The notes: generated from the sequence alone by a model not told the origin. Counted from the first letter of the stretch, positions 1 to 12,313 are shown. The stretch: 50,313 nucleotides of DNA from Pectobacterium fontis (GCF_000803215.1 NZ_JSXC01000029.1:1-50313), one strand, 5' to 3'. A program made the numbers and translations.

Positions 1-23
1 GAACTGGCTAAAGCCAAAAATGT

Positions 24-50
24 AAAAAAGCACCCAAGATGGGTGCTTTT
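24..50 (-). terminator. Rho-independent terminator of ihfB
   Basis: A perfect 10-bp stem (AAAAGCACCC / GGGTGCTTTT) with a 5-base loop lies 27 bases beyond the ihfB stop codon. Read on the minus strand the stem runs into a T tract, as an intrinsic terminator should. The symmetric A/T flanks mean it could also stop plus-strand transcription. Confidence 0.85.
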
Positions 51-76
51 ATCAGGCTGCTATTTAGGACTAATGA

Positions 77-361
77 TTAGCCGTAAATATTAGCACGGTC
101 GCGGAGTTCCTTACCTGGCTTAAAGTGAGGGACGTACTTACCTTCCAACTCAACTTTGTCACCCGTTTTCGGATTACGACCTACACGCGGTGCACGGTAG
201 TGAAGTGAAAAACTGCCAAACCCACGGATTTCAATACGATCGCCTTCGGCTAACGTAGAAGCCATTTGTTCAAGCATTTCTTTCACTGCATCCTCAACCA
301 CTTTGGCCGGGATATGAGATTGCTGTCCAGCAAGCCTTTCAATAAGTTCAGACTTGGTCAT
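77..361 (-). CDS. ihfB: Integration host factor subunit beta
   Basis: IHF beta (94 aa, the family's usual length) pairs with IHF alpha (encoded elsewhere) to bind and sharply bend DNA in recombination, replication and transcription. The protein has the HU/IHF fold: N-terminal helices ([13 protein letters not shown]), the beta-strand segment [10 protein letters not shown] near residues 42-51, and the DNA-binding arm with GRNPKTG at 61-67, where Pro64 is the residue known to intercalate in IHF. A GGAGGAG ribosome site sits directly upstream of the ATG. It follows rpsA on the same strand with a 91-bp gap holding a hairpin, the usual enterobacterial arrangement. Identification is close to certain. 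Confidence 0.98.
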   Translation of the reverse strand: MTKSELIERLAGQQSHIPAKVVEDAVKEMLEQMASTLAEGDRIEIRGFGSFSLHYRAPRVGRNPKTGDKVELEGKYVPHFKPGKELRDRANIYG

Positions 362-415
362 AGCTCCTCCAAGTGCGTGGTTATCAATAACCAGGATAAC
401 TGACTACCGTTACAA

Positions 416-441
416 GAATGAGCAACTTACGTTGCTCATTC
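416..441 (-). terminator. Hairpin between rpsA and ihfB
   Basis: Perfect 11-bp stem (GAATGAGCAAC / GTTGCTCATTC) with a 4-base loop just after the rpsA stop codon. On the minus strand it is followed by TTGTAACGG, so there is no real U tract. It is more likely an mRNA 3'-end stabiliser, processing site or partial attenuator than a full terminator, which would let part of the rpsA transcript continue into ihfB. Confidence 0.55.
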
Positions 442-452
442 CACCGTAGTGA

Positions 453-2126
453 TTACTCGCCTTTAGCTGCTTTGAACGCTTCTGCCATCGCGCTGGAGAA
501 ATTGCTTTCTTCCGGCTTGTTGTTGACAGTGGCGATTGCATCTTTCTCGTCAGCTTCGTCTTTTGCACGAACAGACAGGCTAACAACGCGGTTTTTACGA
601 TCAACACCGGTGTATTTCGCTTCAACGCTGTCGCCAACGTTCAGTACCAGCGTTGCGTCTTCAACGCGATCGCGAGAGGCTTCAGAAGCACGCAGGTAGC
701 CTTCTACGCCGTCTGCTAATTCAACTGTAGCACCTTTGGCGTCAACTGCGGTAACTTTACCAGTAACAATAGCACCTTTCTTGTTAACAGACAGGTAGTT
801 ATTGAACGGGTCTTCAGCCAGTTGTTTCACGCCCAGAGAGATACGCTCGCGCTCTGCGTCAACTTGCAGAACAACAGCGGCGATTTCATCACCTTTCTTG
901 TATTCGCGAACGGCTTCTTCGCCAGCCACGTTCCAGGAGATGTCGGACAGGTGCACCAGACCGTCGATGCCGCCGTCCAGACCGATGAAGATACCAAAGT
1001 CAGTGATAGACTTGATTTTACCTTCAACGCGGTCACCCTTGTTGTGGGTTTCTGCGAACAACTGCCATGGGTTGGATTTACACTGTTTCAGGCCCAGAGA
1101 GATACGACGACGTTCTTCGTCGATATCCAGAACCATCACTTCCACTACATCGCCAACGTTAACCACTTTGGATGGGTGGATGTTTTTGTTAGTCCAATCC
1201 ATTTCAGAAACGTGTACCAGACCTTCAACGCCTTCTTCGATTTCAACGAAGCAGCCGTAGTCAGTCAGGTTGGTTACGCGGCCAGTCAGACGCGTGCTTT
1301 CTGGGTAACGCTTAGCGATAGCAACCCATGGATCTTCGCCCAGTTGTTTCAGGCCCAGAGATACACGAGTACGCTCGCGGTCGAATTTCAGCACTTTAAC
1401 AGTGATTTCGTCGCCCACATTGACGATTTCGCTTGGGTGTTTAACACGTTTCCAAGCCATATCAGTGATATGCAGCAGGCCATCAACGCCACCCAGATCA
1501 ACGAATGCACCGTAGTCAGTAAGGTTCTTAACGATACCTTTAACTTCCATGCCTTCTTGCAGGTTTTCCAGCAGTTGATCGCGCTCAGCGCTGTTTTCAG
1601 ATTCGATAACTGCGCGGCGGGAAACGACAACGTTGTTGCGTTTCTGATCCAGCTTGATAACTTTGAACTCAAGCTCTTTGCCTTCCAGATGCAGCGTATC
1701 GCGAACCGGACGAACGTCTACCAGAGAACCTGGCAGGAACGCACGAATGCCGTTCAGCTCAACAGTGAAACCGCCTTTAACTTTACCGTTGATAATACCG
1801 GTAACCGTTGCAGCTTCTTCGTAGGCTTTTTCCAGCGTCAGCCATGCTTCATGACGTTTCGCTTTTTCGCGAGAAAGCAGCGTTTCACCGAAGCCATCTT
1901 CGATAGCGTCCAGAGCAACGTCTACTTCATCACCGACCTGAATTTCCAGTTCGCCAGATGCGTTCTTGAATTGCTCTACCGGAATGGCAGATTCAGATTT
2001 CAGACCGGCGTCAACCAGTACGACATCTTTATCAATAGCAACAACAACACCGCGTACGATGGAACCAGGACGGGTTTCGATTTCTTTCAGGGATTCTTCA
2101 AAGAGTTGAGCAAAAGATTCAGTCAT
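453..2126 (-). CDS. rpsA: 30S ribosomal protein S1
   Basis: S1 (557 aa, the same length as in E. coli) binds the 30S subunit and unfolds structured mRNA leaders so that they can start translation. Six S1/OB-fold repeats run through the protein at about residues 21-87, 105-171, 192-260, 277-347, 364-434 and 451-520. The first two bind the ribosome and the rest bind RNA. Repeats carry the typical G-x-V and ...GLVH(V/L)S... signatures (for example [33 protein letters not shown]). The gene lies between cmk and ihfB. Its start region has no good Shine-Dalgarno sequence but has an ordered series of hairpins, described separately. Confidence 0.98.
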   Translation of the reverse strand: MTESFAQLFEESLKEIETRPGSIVRGVVVAIDKDVVLVDAGLKSESAIPVEQFKNASGELEIQVGDEVDVALDAIEDGFGETLLSREKAKRHEAWLTLEKAYEEAATVTGIINGKVKGGFTVELNGIRAFLPGSLVDVRPVRDTLHLEGKELEFKVIKLDQKRNNVVVSRRAVIESENSAERDQLLENLQEGMEVKGIVKNLTDYGAFVDLGGVDGLLHITDMAWKRVKHPSEIVNVGDEITVKVLKFDRERTRVSLGLKQLGEDPWVAIAKRYPESTRLTGRVTNLTDYGCFVEIEEGVEGLVHVSEMDWTNKNIHPSKVVNVGDVVEVMVLDIDEERRRISLGLKQCKSNPWQLFAETHNKGDRVEGKIKSITDFGIFIGLDGGIDGLVHLSDISWNVAGEEAVREYKKGDEIAAVVLQVDAERERISLGVKQLAEDPFNNYLSVNKKGAIVTGKVTAVDAKGATVELADGVEGYLRASEASRDRVEDATLVLNVGDSVEAKYTGVDRKNRVVSLSVRAKDEADEKDAIATVNNKPEESNFSSAMAEAFKAAKGE

Positions 2127-2217
2127 GTTGATAATCTTAAGGGTTTCAATTTAACGTCCATCTGGCATCCTGCTCGATGGGGTTGTTTAACATGCCCCGC
2201 TGTGCATCCTTACAGCG
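2127..2217 (-). promoter_or_regulatory. Structured rpsA translation initiation region
   Basis: Read on the minus strand, the 90 bases before the rpsA ATG contain three successive hairpins. The first is CGCTGT/ACAGCG (plus-strand 2198-2217) with AAGGATGC in the loop. The second is GGGG/CCCC (2179-2198). The third is CCATC/GATGG (2158-2180) with an inner GCA-GGA-TGC tip. An AU-rich stretch and the ATG follow. No strong SD precedes the ATG. This resembles the E. coli rpsA leader, where SD-less efficient initiation and S1 autorepression depend on hairpins with GGA loops. The hairpins are seen; the function is inferred from E. coli. Confidence 0.65.
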
Positions 2218-2241
2218 AGGTAAAAATTCAGTTTTCTGTGA

Positions 2242-2919
2242 TTACGCTAAAATTTCGCGGGCATAAGCCAACGCACGCGCTATCACTTCATCAATTGTCA
2301 TTTCCGTTGAATCCAGCACCAGCGCATCGGCTGCGGGCACTAACGGCGCAACGGGGCGGCTGCGATCACGCTCATCCCGTTCTTTTATCTCAGACAAAAG
2401 ACGTTCAAAGTTAACATTAAAGCCCTTCCCCTGCAACTGTAGCATGCGACGTTGTGCACGTTCTTCTGCACTGGCATCCAGGAAAATCTTCACGGGCGCA
2501 TCAGGAAAGACCACCGTTCCCATATCCCGTCCATCGGCAATCAGCCCCGGAGCCTCACGGAAAGCACGCTGCCGGCGCAACAATGCTTCACGAACACGGG
2601 GAAACGCCGCAGCCTGAGAAGCCGTGTTGCCCACCGCTTCAGTACGAATTTCGTGGCTGACGTCTTCGCCTTCCAGAATGACTTTTAACTGCCCGTCGTC
2701 TGCAACAAAACGGACGTCGAGATGAGAAGCCAGCGGAACCAACGCATCTTCCGAGCGGATATCCACATGGTGATGTAACGCGGCCAAAGCCAAAACACGA
2801 TAGATAGCCCCCGAGTCCAGTAGATTCCATTGTAAAGCTTCAGCCAATGCCTTACACAAAGTACCTTTGCCTGCGCCACTCGGTCCGTCAACCGTAATTA
2901 CCGGTGCCATCACCGTCAT
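2242..2919 (-). CDS. cmk: Cytidylate (CMP/dCMP) kinase
   Basis: Cytoplasmic kinase that phosphorylates CMP and dCMP with ATP, recycling pyrimidine nucleotides from RNA turnover. The P-loop GPSGAGKGT is at residues 12-20. Further typical segments are the CMP-binding insert and the [15 protein letters not shown] region. At 225 aa it is very near the E. coli length of 227. The ATG at 2919 is supported by AGGAG six bases upstream; the second ATG three codons later is less well placed. It lies upstream of rpsA on the same strand. The E. coli neighbour ycaL, between aroA and cmk, is absent, leaving a 217-bp gap. Confidence 0.96.
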   Translation of the reverse strand: MTVMAPVITVDGPSGAGKGTLCKALAEALQWNLLDSGAIYRVLALAALHHHVDIRSEDALVPLASHLDVRFVADDGQLKVILEGEDVSHEIRTEAVGNTASQAAAFPRVREALLRRQRAFREAPGLIADGRDMGTVVFPDAPVKIFLDASAEERAQRRMLQLQGKGFNVNFERLLSEIKERDERDRSRPVAPLVPAADALVLDSTEMTIDEVIARALAYAREILA

Positions 2920-3136
2920 TTCTCTCTCCTTTCATACTGGGAAGTTCCGCTGATGCCGTTTATCGCATCCCGGAGCCTCATTATACGCATCAATACAAAG
3001 AAAGGTTACCCCAATGCCAGAATGGCGGGAAAAATAAGACATTCTCTGAACGCAGTACGCAATTTCAAAAGAAAAACAGCGTATCGTCGAAGAGAAGCAG
3101 AGAGAAAAGGCACGGAAACCGTGCCTCAGAGAAGAA

Positions 3137-4426
3137 TCAGGCCAGCTCGCTGAGACGCGCCAGTTGTTCGAAGTAGTCGGGGAAGGTTTTAGCGGTACAT
3201 TTCGGGTCAAGGATCGTGACAGGCGTATCCGACAGCGCCACCAGCGAGAAACACATCGCCATACGATGATCGTTATACGTCCCGATTTCTGCCGTTTGCA
3301 GCTTGGCCGGCGGCGTGATGCGAATATAGTCGTTACCCTCTTCCACTTCCGCGCCAACTTTACGCAGTTCGGTCGCCATTGCCGCCAGACGATCGGTTTC
3401 TTTCACACGCCAGTTATAGATATTACGCAGCGTGGTCGTACCGCCCTGAGCGAACAGTGCCGCCGTGGCGATTGTCATCGCCGCATCAGGGATGTGATTC
3501 ATATCCATATCGATCGCATGCAGTTCGCCGCGTTCGCATTCGATGTAATCCTCACCCCAGCGCACCGTCGCGCCCATTTTCTCCAGAACATCAGCAAAGC
3601 GAATATCACCCTGGACACTATTGCGGCCGACCCCCGTAACACGCACCACGCCGCCTTTAATCGCCGCCGCCGCCAGAAAGTAAGAGGCCGATGACGCATC
3701 GCCTTCCACCAGATAATCTCCCGGTGAACGATACTGCTGGCGGCCTACAACGAAGAATCGCTGATAGTTTTCATGATGAACGTCAATACCAAACGCTTTC
3801 ATCATATGCAGCGTGATATCAATATATGGTTTAGAGACCAGGTCGCCCTGAATGCGAATTTGCGTATCTTGGGCAGCCAGCGGAGCCGTCATCAACAGTG
3901 CCGTCAGGAACTGGCTTGATACGCTGCCATCGACGCTGATTTCGCCGCCCTGAAAACCGCCGTGCAGACGAAGCGGCGGGTAGTTTTCCTGCTCCAGATA
4001 ATCAATTTTCGCCCCGCCCTGACGTAACGCGTCAACCAGATGCCCGATGGGACGCTCTTTCATCCGCGGTTCGCCTGTCAGGACAATATCGCCCTCTGTC
4101 AGACACAGTGCGGCAGCCAGTGGACGCATCGCGGTGCCTGCATTTCCTAAAAATAACTCTAGCGGTTGCGATGCCGTAAATGCGCCCCCCAGACCTGAAA
4201 TCTCACACACGGTTCTATCAGATGACAGATGATATTCAACGCCCAGCGCCGTTAACGCGGTCAGCATGTGACGGACATCGTCACTGTCTAACAAGTTAGT
4301 CAGACGGGTTGTTCCTTCAGACAAGGCTGCCAACAAAAGCGCACGGTTAGAGACGCTTTTTGAGCCAGGAAGGTTAAGCGTGCCGTTAATCAACTTGATG
4401 GGTTGTAGGGTCAGGGATTCCTGCAT
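3137..4426 (-). CDS. aroA: 3-Phosphoshikimate 1-carboxyvinyltransferase (EPSP synthase)
   Basis: EPSP synthase (429 aa) joins phosphoenolpyruvate to shikimate-3-phosphate in the shikimate pathway. Visible motifs are [12 protein letters not shown] at residues 19-30, [13 protein letters not shown] at 91-103 and [13 protein letters not shown] near 118-130. These are hallmarks of class I enzymes. Gly96 and the neighbouring Thr and Pro are unaltered, so nothing in the active-site loop suggests natural glyphosate insensitivity. It is 81 bp downstream of serC, and serC-aroA is a classic mixed-function operon making serine and chorismate precursors. A hairpin in the gap may reduce aroA transcription relative to serC. 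Confidence 0.97.
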   Translation of the reverse strand: MQESLTLQPIKLINGTLNLPGSKSVSNRALLLAALSEGTTRLTNLLDSDDVRHMLTALTALGVEYHLSSDRTVCEISGLGGAFTASQPLELFLGNAGTAMRPLAAALCLTEGDIVLTGEPRMKERPIGHLVDALRQGGAKIDYLEQENYPPLRLHGGFQGGEISVDGSVSSQFLTALLMTAPLAAQDTQIRIQGDLVSKPYIDITLHMMKAFGIDVHHENYQRFFVVGRQQYRSPGDYLVEGDASSASYFLAAAAIKGGVVRVTGVGRNSVQGDIRFADVLEKMGATVRWGEDYIECERGELHAIDMDMNHIPDAAMTIATAALFAQGGTTTLRNIYNWRVKETDRLAAMATELRKVGAEVEEGNDYIRITPPAKLQTAEIGTYNDHRMAMCFSLVALSDTPVTILDPKCTAKTFPDYFEQLARLSELA

Positions 4427-4455
4427 GTAAAGCCTATTCTTTCAACGTGGACATA

Positions 4456-4478
4456 AAACCCCGGAAAGACCGGGGTTT
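4456..4478 (-). terminator. Intercistronic hairpin between serC and aroA
   Basis: Perfect 9-bp GC-rich stem (AAACCCCGG / CCGGGGTTT) with a 5-base loop. On the minus strand it is followed by TTTTATGT, a short T run. It is probably a leaky terminator or attenuator inside the serC-aroA operon, setting the ratio of the two products. Confidence 0.6.
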
Positions 4479-4507
4479 CTCAAAAGGTATAACGAGGTTT
4501 GTATGAA

Positions 4508-5593
4508 TCAACCGTGGCGACGTGCGAAGTCGGCCATAAATTCAGTCAGCGCTTTCACGCCTTCCAATGGCATCGCATTGTAGATAGAAGCACGCATGCC
4601 GCCCACTACGCGATGGCCTTTCAGTGCGTGCAGACCCGCAGCGACAGACTCCTCCAGGAACACGTTATCCAGTGCGGAGTCGGCCAGCAGGAATGGTACG
4701 TTCATCCGAGAACGGTTCGCCAGCGCGACATCATTGCGATAGAAGTCACTGTTATCGATTGCGCTATACAGCAGCTCCGCTTTCTCCTGATTACGTTTTT
4801 CCATTTCAGCCAGACCGCCATTCTCCTTCAACCATTTAAACACCATGCCGGACAGATACCAGGCAAAGGTCGGCGGCGTGTTAAACATGGAGTCATTGTC
4901 TGCCAGAATCTGATAATCCAGAATCGATGGCAGTTCACGGCGCGCTTTACCCAGCAAATCTTCGCGCACAATAACCAGTGTCAGACCCGCAGGACCGATG
5001 TTTTTTTGCGCACCCGCATAGATCACGCCATAGCGGCTGACGTCAATGCGGCGAGACAGGATGCTGGAAGAATAGTCGGCGACCACAATTTTATCGCCAA
5101 AATCCGGCTCTTCTTCGATCGCAATACCGTCAATGGTTTCATTTGGGCAGTAATGCACAAACGCAGCGTCATCAGACAATTGCCATTCGCGCATCGGCTT
5201 AATGCCGCGCAGACCGTCTACACGCGTTTTTACGTCAATCACATTAGGCGTGCAGTATTTTTCTGCCTCATTGATTGCGCTGTGCGCCCAATAGCCGCCG
5301 TCAATGTAATCCGCTGTCGAGCGATCGCGTAAGAGGTTTAACGGCACGGCTGCAAATTGCGCACGAGCGCCACCGTGACAAAAGAGCACTTTGTAGTTGG
5401 AGGGGATTTTCAGCAAATCACGCAGATCTTGTTCGGATTCAGCAGCAACCTGCATAAACTCTTTACTGCGGTGGCTGATTTCCATGACCGATGTGCCCAG
5501 GCCATTCCAATTACACAATTCCTGTTCAGCACGACGCAATACTTCAACCGGCAGCATTGCTGGACCGGCGCTAAAATTAAAAATCTGAGTCAT
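4508..5593 (-). CDS. serC: Phosphoserine aminotransferase
   Basis: PLP enzyme (361 aa) that transaminates 3-phosphohydroxypyruvate to phosphoserine in serine synthesis and also acts in pyridoxal phosphate synthesis. The start is the canonical [12 protein letters not shown], and the PLP-binding lysine lies in [12 protein letters not shown] near residue 197. The C-terminal domain has the [21 protein letters not shown] segment that contacts the substrate. It is the first gene of the serC-aroA operon and is transcribed away from ycaO. The E. coli ycaP gene, which lies between these two, is not present. The 295-bp gap to ycaO must contain both promoters, but I could not assign boxes with confidence. 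Confidence 0.97.
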   Translation of the reverse strand: MTQIFNFSAGPAMLPVEVLRRAEQELCNWNGLGTSVMEISHRSKEFMQVAAESEQDLRDLLKIPSNYKVLFCHGGARAQFAAVPLNLLRDRSTADYIDGGYWAHSAINEAEKYCTPNVIDVKTRVDGLRGIKPMREWQLSDDAAFVHYCPNETIDGIAIEEEPDFGDKIVVADYSSSILSRRIDVSRYGVIYAGAQKNIGPAGLTLVIVREDLLGKARRELPSILDYQILADNDSMFNTPPTFAWYLSGMVFKWLKENGGLAEMEKRNQEKAELLYSAIDNSDFYRNDVALANRSRMNVPFLLADSALDNVFLEESVAAGLHALKGHRVVGGMRASIYNAMPLEGVKALTEFMADFARRHG

Positions 5594-5888
5594 TTCCCCT
5601 CACCACACCTGAAAAATAGCGGCTGTTTTATCACCGATGTACAAATACCGCTGTTACAAGACCGTAGTTATAACGGAATGATCGCCATAACCACACTACT
5701 TTTACCCTGCTATCGGTTTTATCACTCGTCCACCGCGGCTGCAACGCTTATTGCGCTTTCATTATGCAAAACGACACGTTACGCCGCCTGTTGTTTTTCA
5801 CTGTTGCCGATCTGTTATGAATAAATAGAGTCTGGACAGAAAAATCCGTATCATGCCGCTTCCGCTAATCTCGATAAGAGTGAACACC

Positions 5889-7652
5889 ATGACTCAAACG
5901 TTTATCCCAGGCAAAGACGCCGCCCTGGAAGATTCCATCGCCCGTTTTCAACATCAGCTCCAGGACCTGGGGTTTAACATCGAAGAAGCGTCATGGCTCA
6001 ACCCAGTGCCGCACGTCTGGTCTGTCCATATTCGGGATCGCGACTGCCCACTCTGCTTTACTAACGGCAAAGGTGCCAGTAAAAAAGCGGCACTGGCTTC
6101 CGCGTTAGGTGAGTATTTCGAACGTCTGTCCACCAACTATTTCTTTGCTGATTTCTATCTCGGCAAAACCATCGCTAACGGCGACTTCGTTCATTATCCG
6201 AACGAAAAATGGTTCCCGATCCCGGAAGATGACACCTTGCCGGAAGGTATTCTGGATGCCCGCCTGCACCAATTTTATGATCCCGAACAGGAACTGAGCG
6301 CCAGCGATCTGATCGATCTGCAATCCGGCAATGCCGACAGGGGCATTTGTGCGCTGCCATTTACTCGCCAGTCCGATCAACAAACCGTCTACATTCCGAT
6401 GAATATCATCGGTAACCTGTACGTTTCTAACGGGATGTCAGCCGGGAATACCGCCAACGAAGCCCGCGTTCAGGGGCTGTCTGAAGTGTTCGAGCGCAGC
6501 ATCAAAAACCGTATTATCGCCGAATCCATCAGCCTGCCAGAAATTCCACAAGCGGTGCTGAACCGTTACCCTGGCGTGGTTGAAGCGATTGCTACGCTGG
6601 AAAAAGAAGGCTTCCCAATTTTCTCTTACGACGCGTCACTCGGCGGGAAATATCCGGTTATCTGCGTCGTGCTATTCAACCCCGCTAATGGCACCTGCTT
6701 TGCCTCCTTCGGTGCGCACCCTGACTTCGGTGTGGCATTGGAGCGTACCGTCACCGAACTGTTGCAAGGTCGCGGTCTGAAAGATCTGGACGTATTCACC
6801 CCGCCAACGTTCGATGATGAAGAAGTAGCCGAGCATGCCAATCTGGAAACTCACTTTATCGACTCCAGCGGCCTAATCTCCTGGGACATGTTCAAGAAAC
6901 AAGCCGATTATGAATTTGCCGACTGGAGCTTTAAAGGATCGACGGAAGAAGAATTCGCCACACTGATGGCGATCTTCGAGCAGGAAGATAAAGAAGTTTA
7001 CATTGCTGACTATGAGCATCTGGCTGTTTATGCCTGCCGCATCATCGTGCCGGGAATGTCAGACATCTACCCAGCCGACGACCTGTTACTGGCTAATAAC
7101 AGCATGGGCGCTCATCTGCGCGACACGCTGCTGGCACTGCCTGATAGCCAGTGGGAAAAAGAAGAGTATCTGGCTCTGTTACAACAACTGGATGATGAAG
7201 GACTGGATGACTTTACCCGCGTACGCGAACTGCTGGGCATTGCCACCGGTAAAGATAATGGTTGGTTCACGCTGCGCGTTGGTGAGTTGAAAGCCATGCT
7301 GGCACTGGCCGGGGGCGATCTGGATCAGGCGCTCAGTTGGACAGAGTGGACGCAGGACTTCAACGACTCCATCTTTACCGCAGAGCGCAGCAATTACTAC
7401 CGTTGCCTGCAAACTCTGCTGTTGCTGGCACTGGAGCCCGAGCGCGATCCGAGTGACTATTACGATGCCTTTACCAAAATGTACGGCAGTCAAACGGTCG
7501 ATGCCGCCAGTGCCGCCGTTGCGGGCGAAGCCTGCTTCTATGGTCTGTTTGCCGTAGATGACACCTTTAACTCTTTACCTGCGCACCAGTCACTGCTGGC
7601 GGCCTATGAAAAACTGCAACAGGCAAAACGTCGTTATTGGCAGGCAAAATAA
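5889..7652 (+). CDS. ycaO: YcaO domain protein (RimO-associated ribosomal S12 methylthiolation factor)
   Basis: Orthologue of E. coli YcaO (587 aa here, 586 there). The YcaO domain binds ATP and activates amide carbonyls. The E. coli protein has been linked to beta-methylthiolation of ribosomal protein S12 with RimO. The N-terminal part holds the ATP-binding core (GKGASKKAALASALGEYFER; EARVQGLSEVFER), and a helical TPR-like tail follows. The C-terminus ends RRYWQAK without the PxPxP motif of azoline-forming YcaOs, so it is a non-azoline type with no peptide substrate gene beside it. The frame is open 12 codons further upstream (5853), but homology to the MTQTFIPGKDAALE start and the spacing to AAGAG support the ATG at 5889. 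Confidence 0.93.
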   Translation: MTQTFIPGKDAALEDSIARFQHQLQDLGFNIEEASWLNPVPHVWSVHIRDRDCPLCFTNGKGASKKAALASALGEYFERLSTNYFFADFYLGKTIANGDFVHYPNEKWFPIPEDDTLPEGILDARLHQFYDPEQELSASDLIDLQSGNADRGICALPFTRQSDQQTVYIPMNIIGNLYVSNGMSAGNTANEARVQGLSEVFERSIKNRIIAESISLPEIPQAVLNRYPGVVEAIATLEKEGFPIFSYDASLGGKYPVICVVLFNPANGTCFASFGAHPDFGVALERTVTELLQGRGLKDLDVFTPPTFDDEEVAEHANLETHFIDSSGLISWDMFKKQADYEFADWSFKGSTEEEFATLMAIFEQEDKEVYIADYEHLAVYACRIIVPGMSDIYPADDLLLANNSMGAHLRDTLLALPDSQWEKEEYLALLQQLDDEGLDDFTRVRELLGIATGKDNGWFTLRVGELKAMLALAGGDLDQALSWTEWTQDFNDSIFTAERSNYYRCLQTLLLLALEPERDPSDYYDAFTKMYGSQTVDAASAAVAGEACFYGLFAVDDTFNSLPAHQSLLAAYEKLQQAKRRYWQAK

Positions 7653-7721
7653 TGTCAGAGTGATGCAGTCAGCACGCGTCTTATATCGATGAGTGCGATC
7701 GAGTGCAAATAGCGACCTACC

Positions 7722-7752
7722 AATAGCCCTTTATCTTAAAGGGCTATTTTAT
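7722..7752 (+). terminator. Rho-independent terminator of ycaO
   Basis: Perfect 11-bp stem (AATAGCCCTTT / AAAGGGCTATT) with a 5-base loop, followed by TTATTAT, about 70 bases after the ycaO stop codon. Confidence 0.75.
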
Positions 7753-8016
7753 TATCTTAAGGGCAATATTTATTATTCGTAATGCATAATCAGAACATTG
7801 TTATTGAATAGTAAATTTTTAATTAAATTACATCGACAAGGTGGTACTGAAATTCTACAAAACATGATTTTCATTAACGCTAAATCGGTAGGTTTAACGT
7901 CTATCATTCAACTCTTTTTATAAAATTTAAAATATTTTTTTATTATAAAATTCAATAAATTAACCATGAAAACACGGTGTGTTACCCTGTCTACCAACCT
8001 GCTAATTTCTTGCAAT

Positions 8017-8030
8017 ATGATCCACGTCAA
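8017..8030 (+). promoter_or_regulatory. FNR-like site upstream of focA
   Basis: ATGATCCACGTCAA matches the FNR consensus TTGAT-N4-ATCAA at 8 of 10 defined positions. If FNR acted from the usual -41.5, transcription would start near 8065, and TAGTAT at 8053-8058 would be the -10 box. Anaerobic activation of focA-pflB by FNR is known in E. coli; the site here is a prediction. Confidence 0.55.
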
Positions 8031-8091
8031 ATTTTACCGTATACTGCTTTGTTAGTATCTCAACGCTGATAATTTTTAAGAGAGAGTTAGT

Positions 8092-8952
8092 GTGAAAGCT
8101 GACAACCCCTTTACTCTATTACTTCCGGCCGCCATGGCAAAAGTTGCTGAAGACGCCGGAGTCTATAAAGCTACAAAACAACCGTGTACGACGTTTTATT
8201 TAGCGATCACCGCGGGTGTATTTATTTCGATCGCCTTCGTCTTTTATATTACGGCTACTACTGGAACTGCGACGATCCCTTTCGGCATCGCGAAATTGAT
8301 CGGTGGTATCTGTTTCTCCCTTGGCCTCATGTTGGTTGTCGTCTGCGGTGCAGACTTATTTACCTCAACCGTTCTCATCGTGATTGCCAAAGCCAGTGGA
8401 CGTATTACCTGGAAGCAACTAGCCTATAATTGGGCAAATGTCTACATCGGCAACCTGATTGGCGCGCTTTTCTTCGTTGGCCTTATCTGGTTCTCGGGAG
8501 AGCACATGGTCGCAAACGGTGCGTGGGGTCTCAACGTCCTGCAAACGGCAGAGCATAAACTTGAACACACATTCGTTGAAGCGCTGTGTCTGGGTATCCT
8601 CGCTAATCTGATGGTTTGTCTGGCCGTGTGGATGAGTTACTCTGGCCGCACGCTCACCGATAAAATGTTTGCTATGATCCTGCCTGTCGCCATGTTTGTT
8701 GCCAGCGGATTTGAGCACAGTATCGCCAACATGTTCATGATTCCTATGGGCATTGTTATCAAAAATTTTGCGGCTCCAGAATTCTGGAATGCGATCGGAA
8801 TGGTGCCGTCTCAGTTTGAACATTTAACCGTTAGCCACTTCATTACCGATAACTTGATTCCCGTTACCCTGGGGAACATCATCGGCGGCGGCGTAATGGT
8901 TGGTTTAACATATTGGGTAATTTATTTGCGCGGTGGAGACAAGCACCACTAA
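8092..8952 (+). CDS. focA: Formate channel FocA
   Basis: Inner-membrane formate/nitrite transporter family channel (286 aa, E. coli 285). It works as a pentamer and exports formate during fermentation and imports it at low pH. Six transmembrane segments are visible. The family's pore features are present: the CGADLFTS segment of the broken helix and omega loop, and the conserved histidine in SGFEHSIANMF that gates formate. Translation begins at GTG (8092), preceded by AAGAGAGAG, with the protein start KADNPFTLLLPAAMAKVAE as in E. coli. pflB follows 57 bp downstream, forming the usual focA-pflB operon for production and efflux of formate. Confidence 0.97.
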   Translation: MKADNPFTLLLPAAMAKVAEDAGVYKATKQPCTTFYLAITAGVFISIAFVFYITATTGTATIPFGIAKLIGGICFSLGLMLVVVCGADLFTSTVLIVIAKASGRITWKQLAYNWANVYIGNLIGALFFVGLIWFSGEHMVANGAWGLNVLQTAEHKLEHTFVEALCLGILANLMVCLAVWMSYSGRTLTDKMFAMILPVAMFVASGFEHSIANMFMIPMGIVIKNFAAPEFWNAIGMVPSQFEHLTVSHFITDNLIPVTLGNIIGGGVMVGLTYWVIYLRGGDKHH

Positions 8953-9009
8953 GGTGCCATCGGCCGCAACGTCGGGTTTTAAGAAATCCATATCAAAGGT
9001 AGGTGTAAA

Positions 9010-11292
<2,283 letters not shown>

Positions 11293-11322
11293 TTTCCATG
11301 ACTGTCTGAAAAGGCGTAAAAT

Positions 11323-11350
11323 AAAGGCTCCACGTCCGTGGGGCCTTTTT
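11323..11350 (+). terminator. Rho-independent terminator of focA-pflB
   Basis: A 12-bp stem (AAAGGCTCCACG / CGTGGGGCCTTT, with one T-G wobble) ends in TTTTT, 31 bases after the pflB stop codon. The innermost pairs must open to give a stable loop. Confidence 0.85.
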
Positions 11351-11560
11351 CTCACCCTCGCGTGTCGCTCAAATTGTTAACCTGTTTTGCCAGCCCGCTA
11401 TATCACTCTCACCATGTGGATGGCTCGCAAAACAGATTCGACGCAGCATCTGTCACACGGTGTTTTTCTGTCATAGTTTTTGCCAGAGTGATACCAGCTT
11501 TCTCATGACTGCGCTCATTAAGACCGCTATTGTTCGGTCACATTTGGAGAAAACCTCGCA

Positions 11561-12301
11561 ATGTCAGTAATCGGTCGCATCCACTCCTTTGAATCCTGTG
11601 GCACTGTCGATGGCCCAGGTATCCGTTTTATCATCTTCTTCCAAGGCTGCCTGATGCGCTGCCTGTATTGCCATAACCGCGATACCTGGGATACGCACGG
11701 TGGCAAGGAAGTCACGGTTGAAGAACTTATGAAAGAAGTCGTGACCTATCGCCACTTTATGAATGCATCGGGCGGCGGCGTTACGGCATCAGGCGGCGAG
11801 GCTATTCTGCAAGCGGAGTTTGTACGTGACTGGTTCCGTGCCTGTAAGGCAGAAGGCATTAACACCTGTCTGGATACCAACGGATTTGTGCGCCGTTACG
11901 ACCCCGTCATTGACGAACTTTTAGACGTCAGCGATTTGGTCATGCTCGACTTAAAGCAAATGAACGACGATATACACCAGAATTTAGTTGGCGTATCGAA
12001 CCACCGTACTCTGGATTTTGCTCGCTATCTGGCAAAGCGCAACCAGCGTACCTGGATACGCTATGTAGTCGTTCCCGGCTGGTCCGACGACGATGCGTCT
12101 GCACACAAGCTGGGAGAATTTACCAAGGATATGACGAATATCGAAAAAATTGAACTGCTTCCCTACCATGAGCTTGGCAAACACAAGTGGATCGCCATGG
12201 GGGAAGAGTACAAATTGGACGGTGTTAAACCGCCAAAAGCCGATACCATGGATCGCATTAAATCGATTCTTGAAGGCTACGGTCATAAGGTCATGTACTA
12301 G
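11561..12301 (+). CDS. pflA: Pyruvate formate-lyase activating enzyme (radical SAM)
   Basis: Radical-SAM enzyme (246 aa, same length as in E. coli) that uses a [4Fe-4S] cluster and S-adenosylmethionine to make the glycyl radical on PflB. The cluster ligands form the C-x3-C-x2-C motif at Cys30, Cys34 and Cys37 in GCLMRCLYC. The GGE-type SAM-binding motif is seen in ASGGEAILQ. The start has TTGGAG nine bases upstream. It is separated from pflB by a terminator, so expression is probably from its own promoter in the 268-bp gap, where I could not identify a convincing FNR box. A strong terminator and then an IS200-type element follow. Confidence 0.98.
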   Translation: MSVIGRIHSFESCGTVDGPGIRFIIFFQGCLMRCLYCHNRDTWDTHGGKEVTVEELMKEVVTYRHFMNASGGGVTASGGEAILQAEFVRDWFRACKAEGINTCLDTNGFVRRYDPVIDELLDVSDLVMLDLKQMNDDIHQNLVGVSNHRTLDFARYLAKRNQRTWIRYVVVPGWSDDDASAHKLGEFTKDMTNIEKIELLPYHELGKHKWIAMGEEYKLDGVKPPKADTMDRIKSILEGYGHKVMY

Positions 12302-12313
12302 TCTACCTCCTGA

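Larger units (their letters stand above)
7653..8091. other. Intergenic region ycaO-focA
   Basis: This 439-bp gap begins with the ycaO terminator. It continues with a very AT-rich stretch (about 7770-7970) rich in runs of A and T, and ends with an FNR-like site and the focA ribosome site. In E. coli the focA-pfl promoter region is large and binds FNR, ArcA and IHF. Apart from the FNR-like site I could not place those boxes reliably. No ORF or RNA gene was recognised. Confidence 0.6.

Noticed and set aside
822..2414. A 530-codon open frame on the plus strand across rpsA
   Set aside because: It lies antisense to rpsA, whose biased codon use leaves the opposite frame free of stops. The predicted protein has no family features and rpsA is unquestionable.
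3137..4426. EPSP synthase considered as a possible glyphosate-insensitive variant
   Set aside because: The [10 protein letters not shown] loop is unchanged, so it is an ordinary class I sensitive-type enzyme.
4499..5332. A 277-codon plus-strand frame over serC
   Set aside because: Antisense shadow of the well-supported serC gene.
5853..5888. Longer N-terminus for YcaO
   Set aside because: The extra 12 residues are not in the E. coli protein, and the ATG at 5889 has suitable upstream spacing.
5889..7652. YcaO considered as part of a peptide natural-product cluster
   Set aside because: No precursor peptide, dehydrogenase or partner gene is adjacent, the C-terminal PxPxP is absent, and the gene is the core enterobacterial orthologue.
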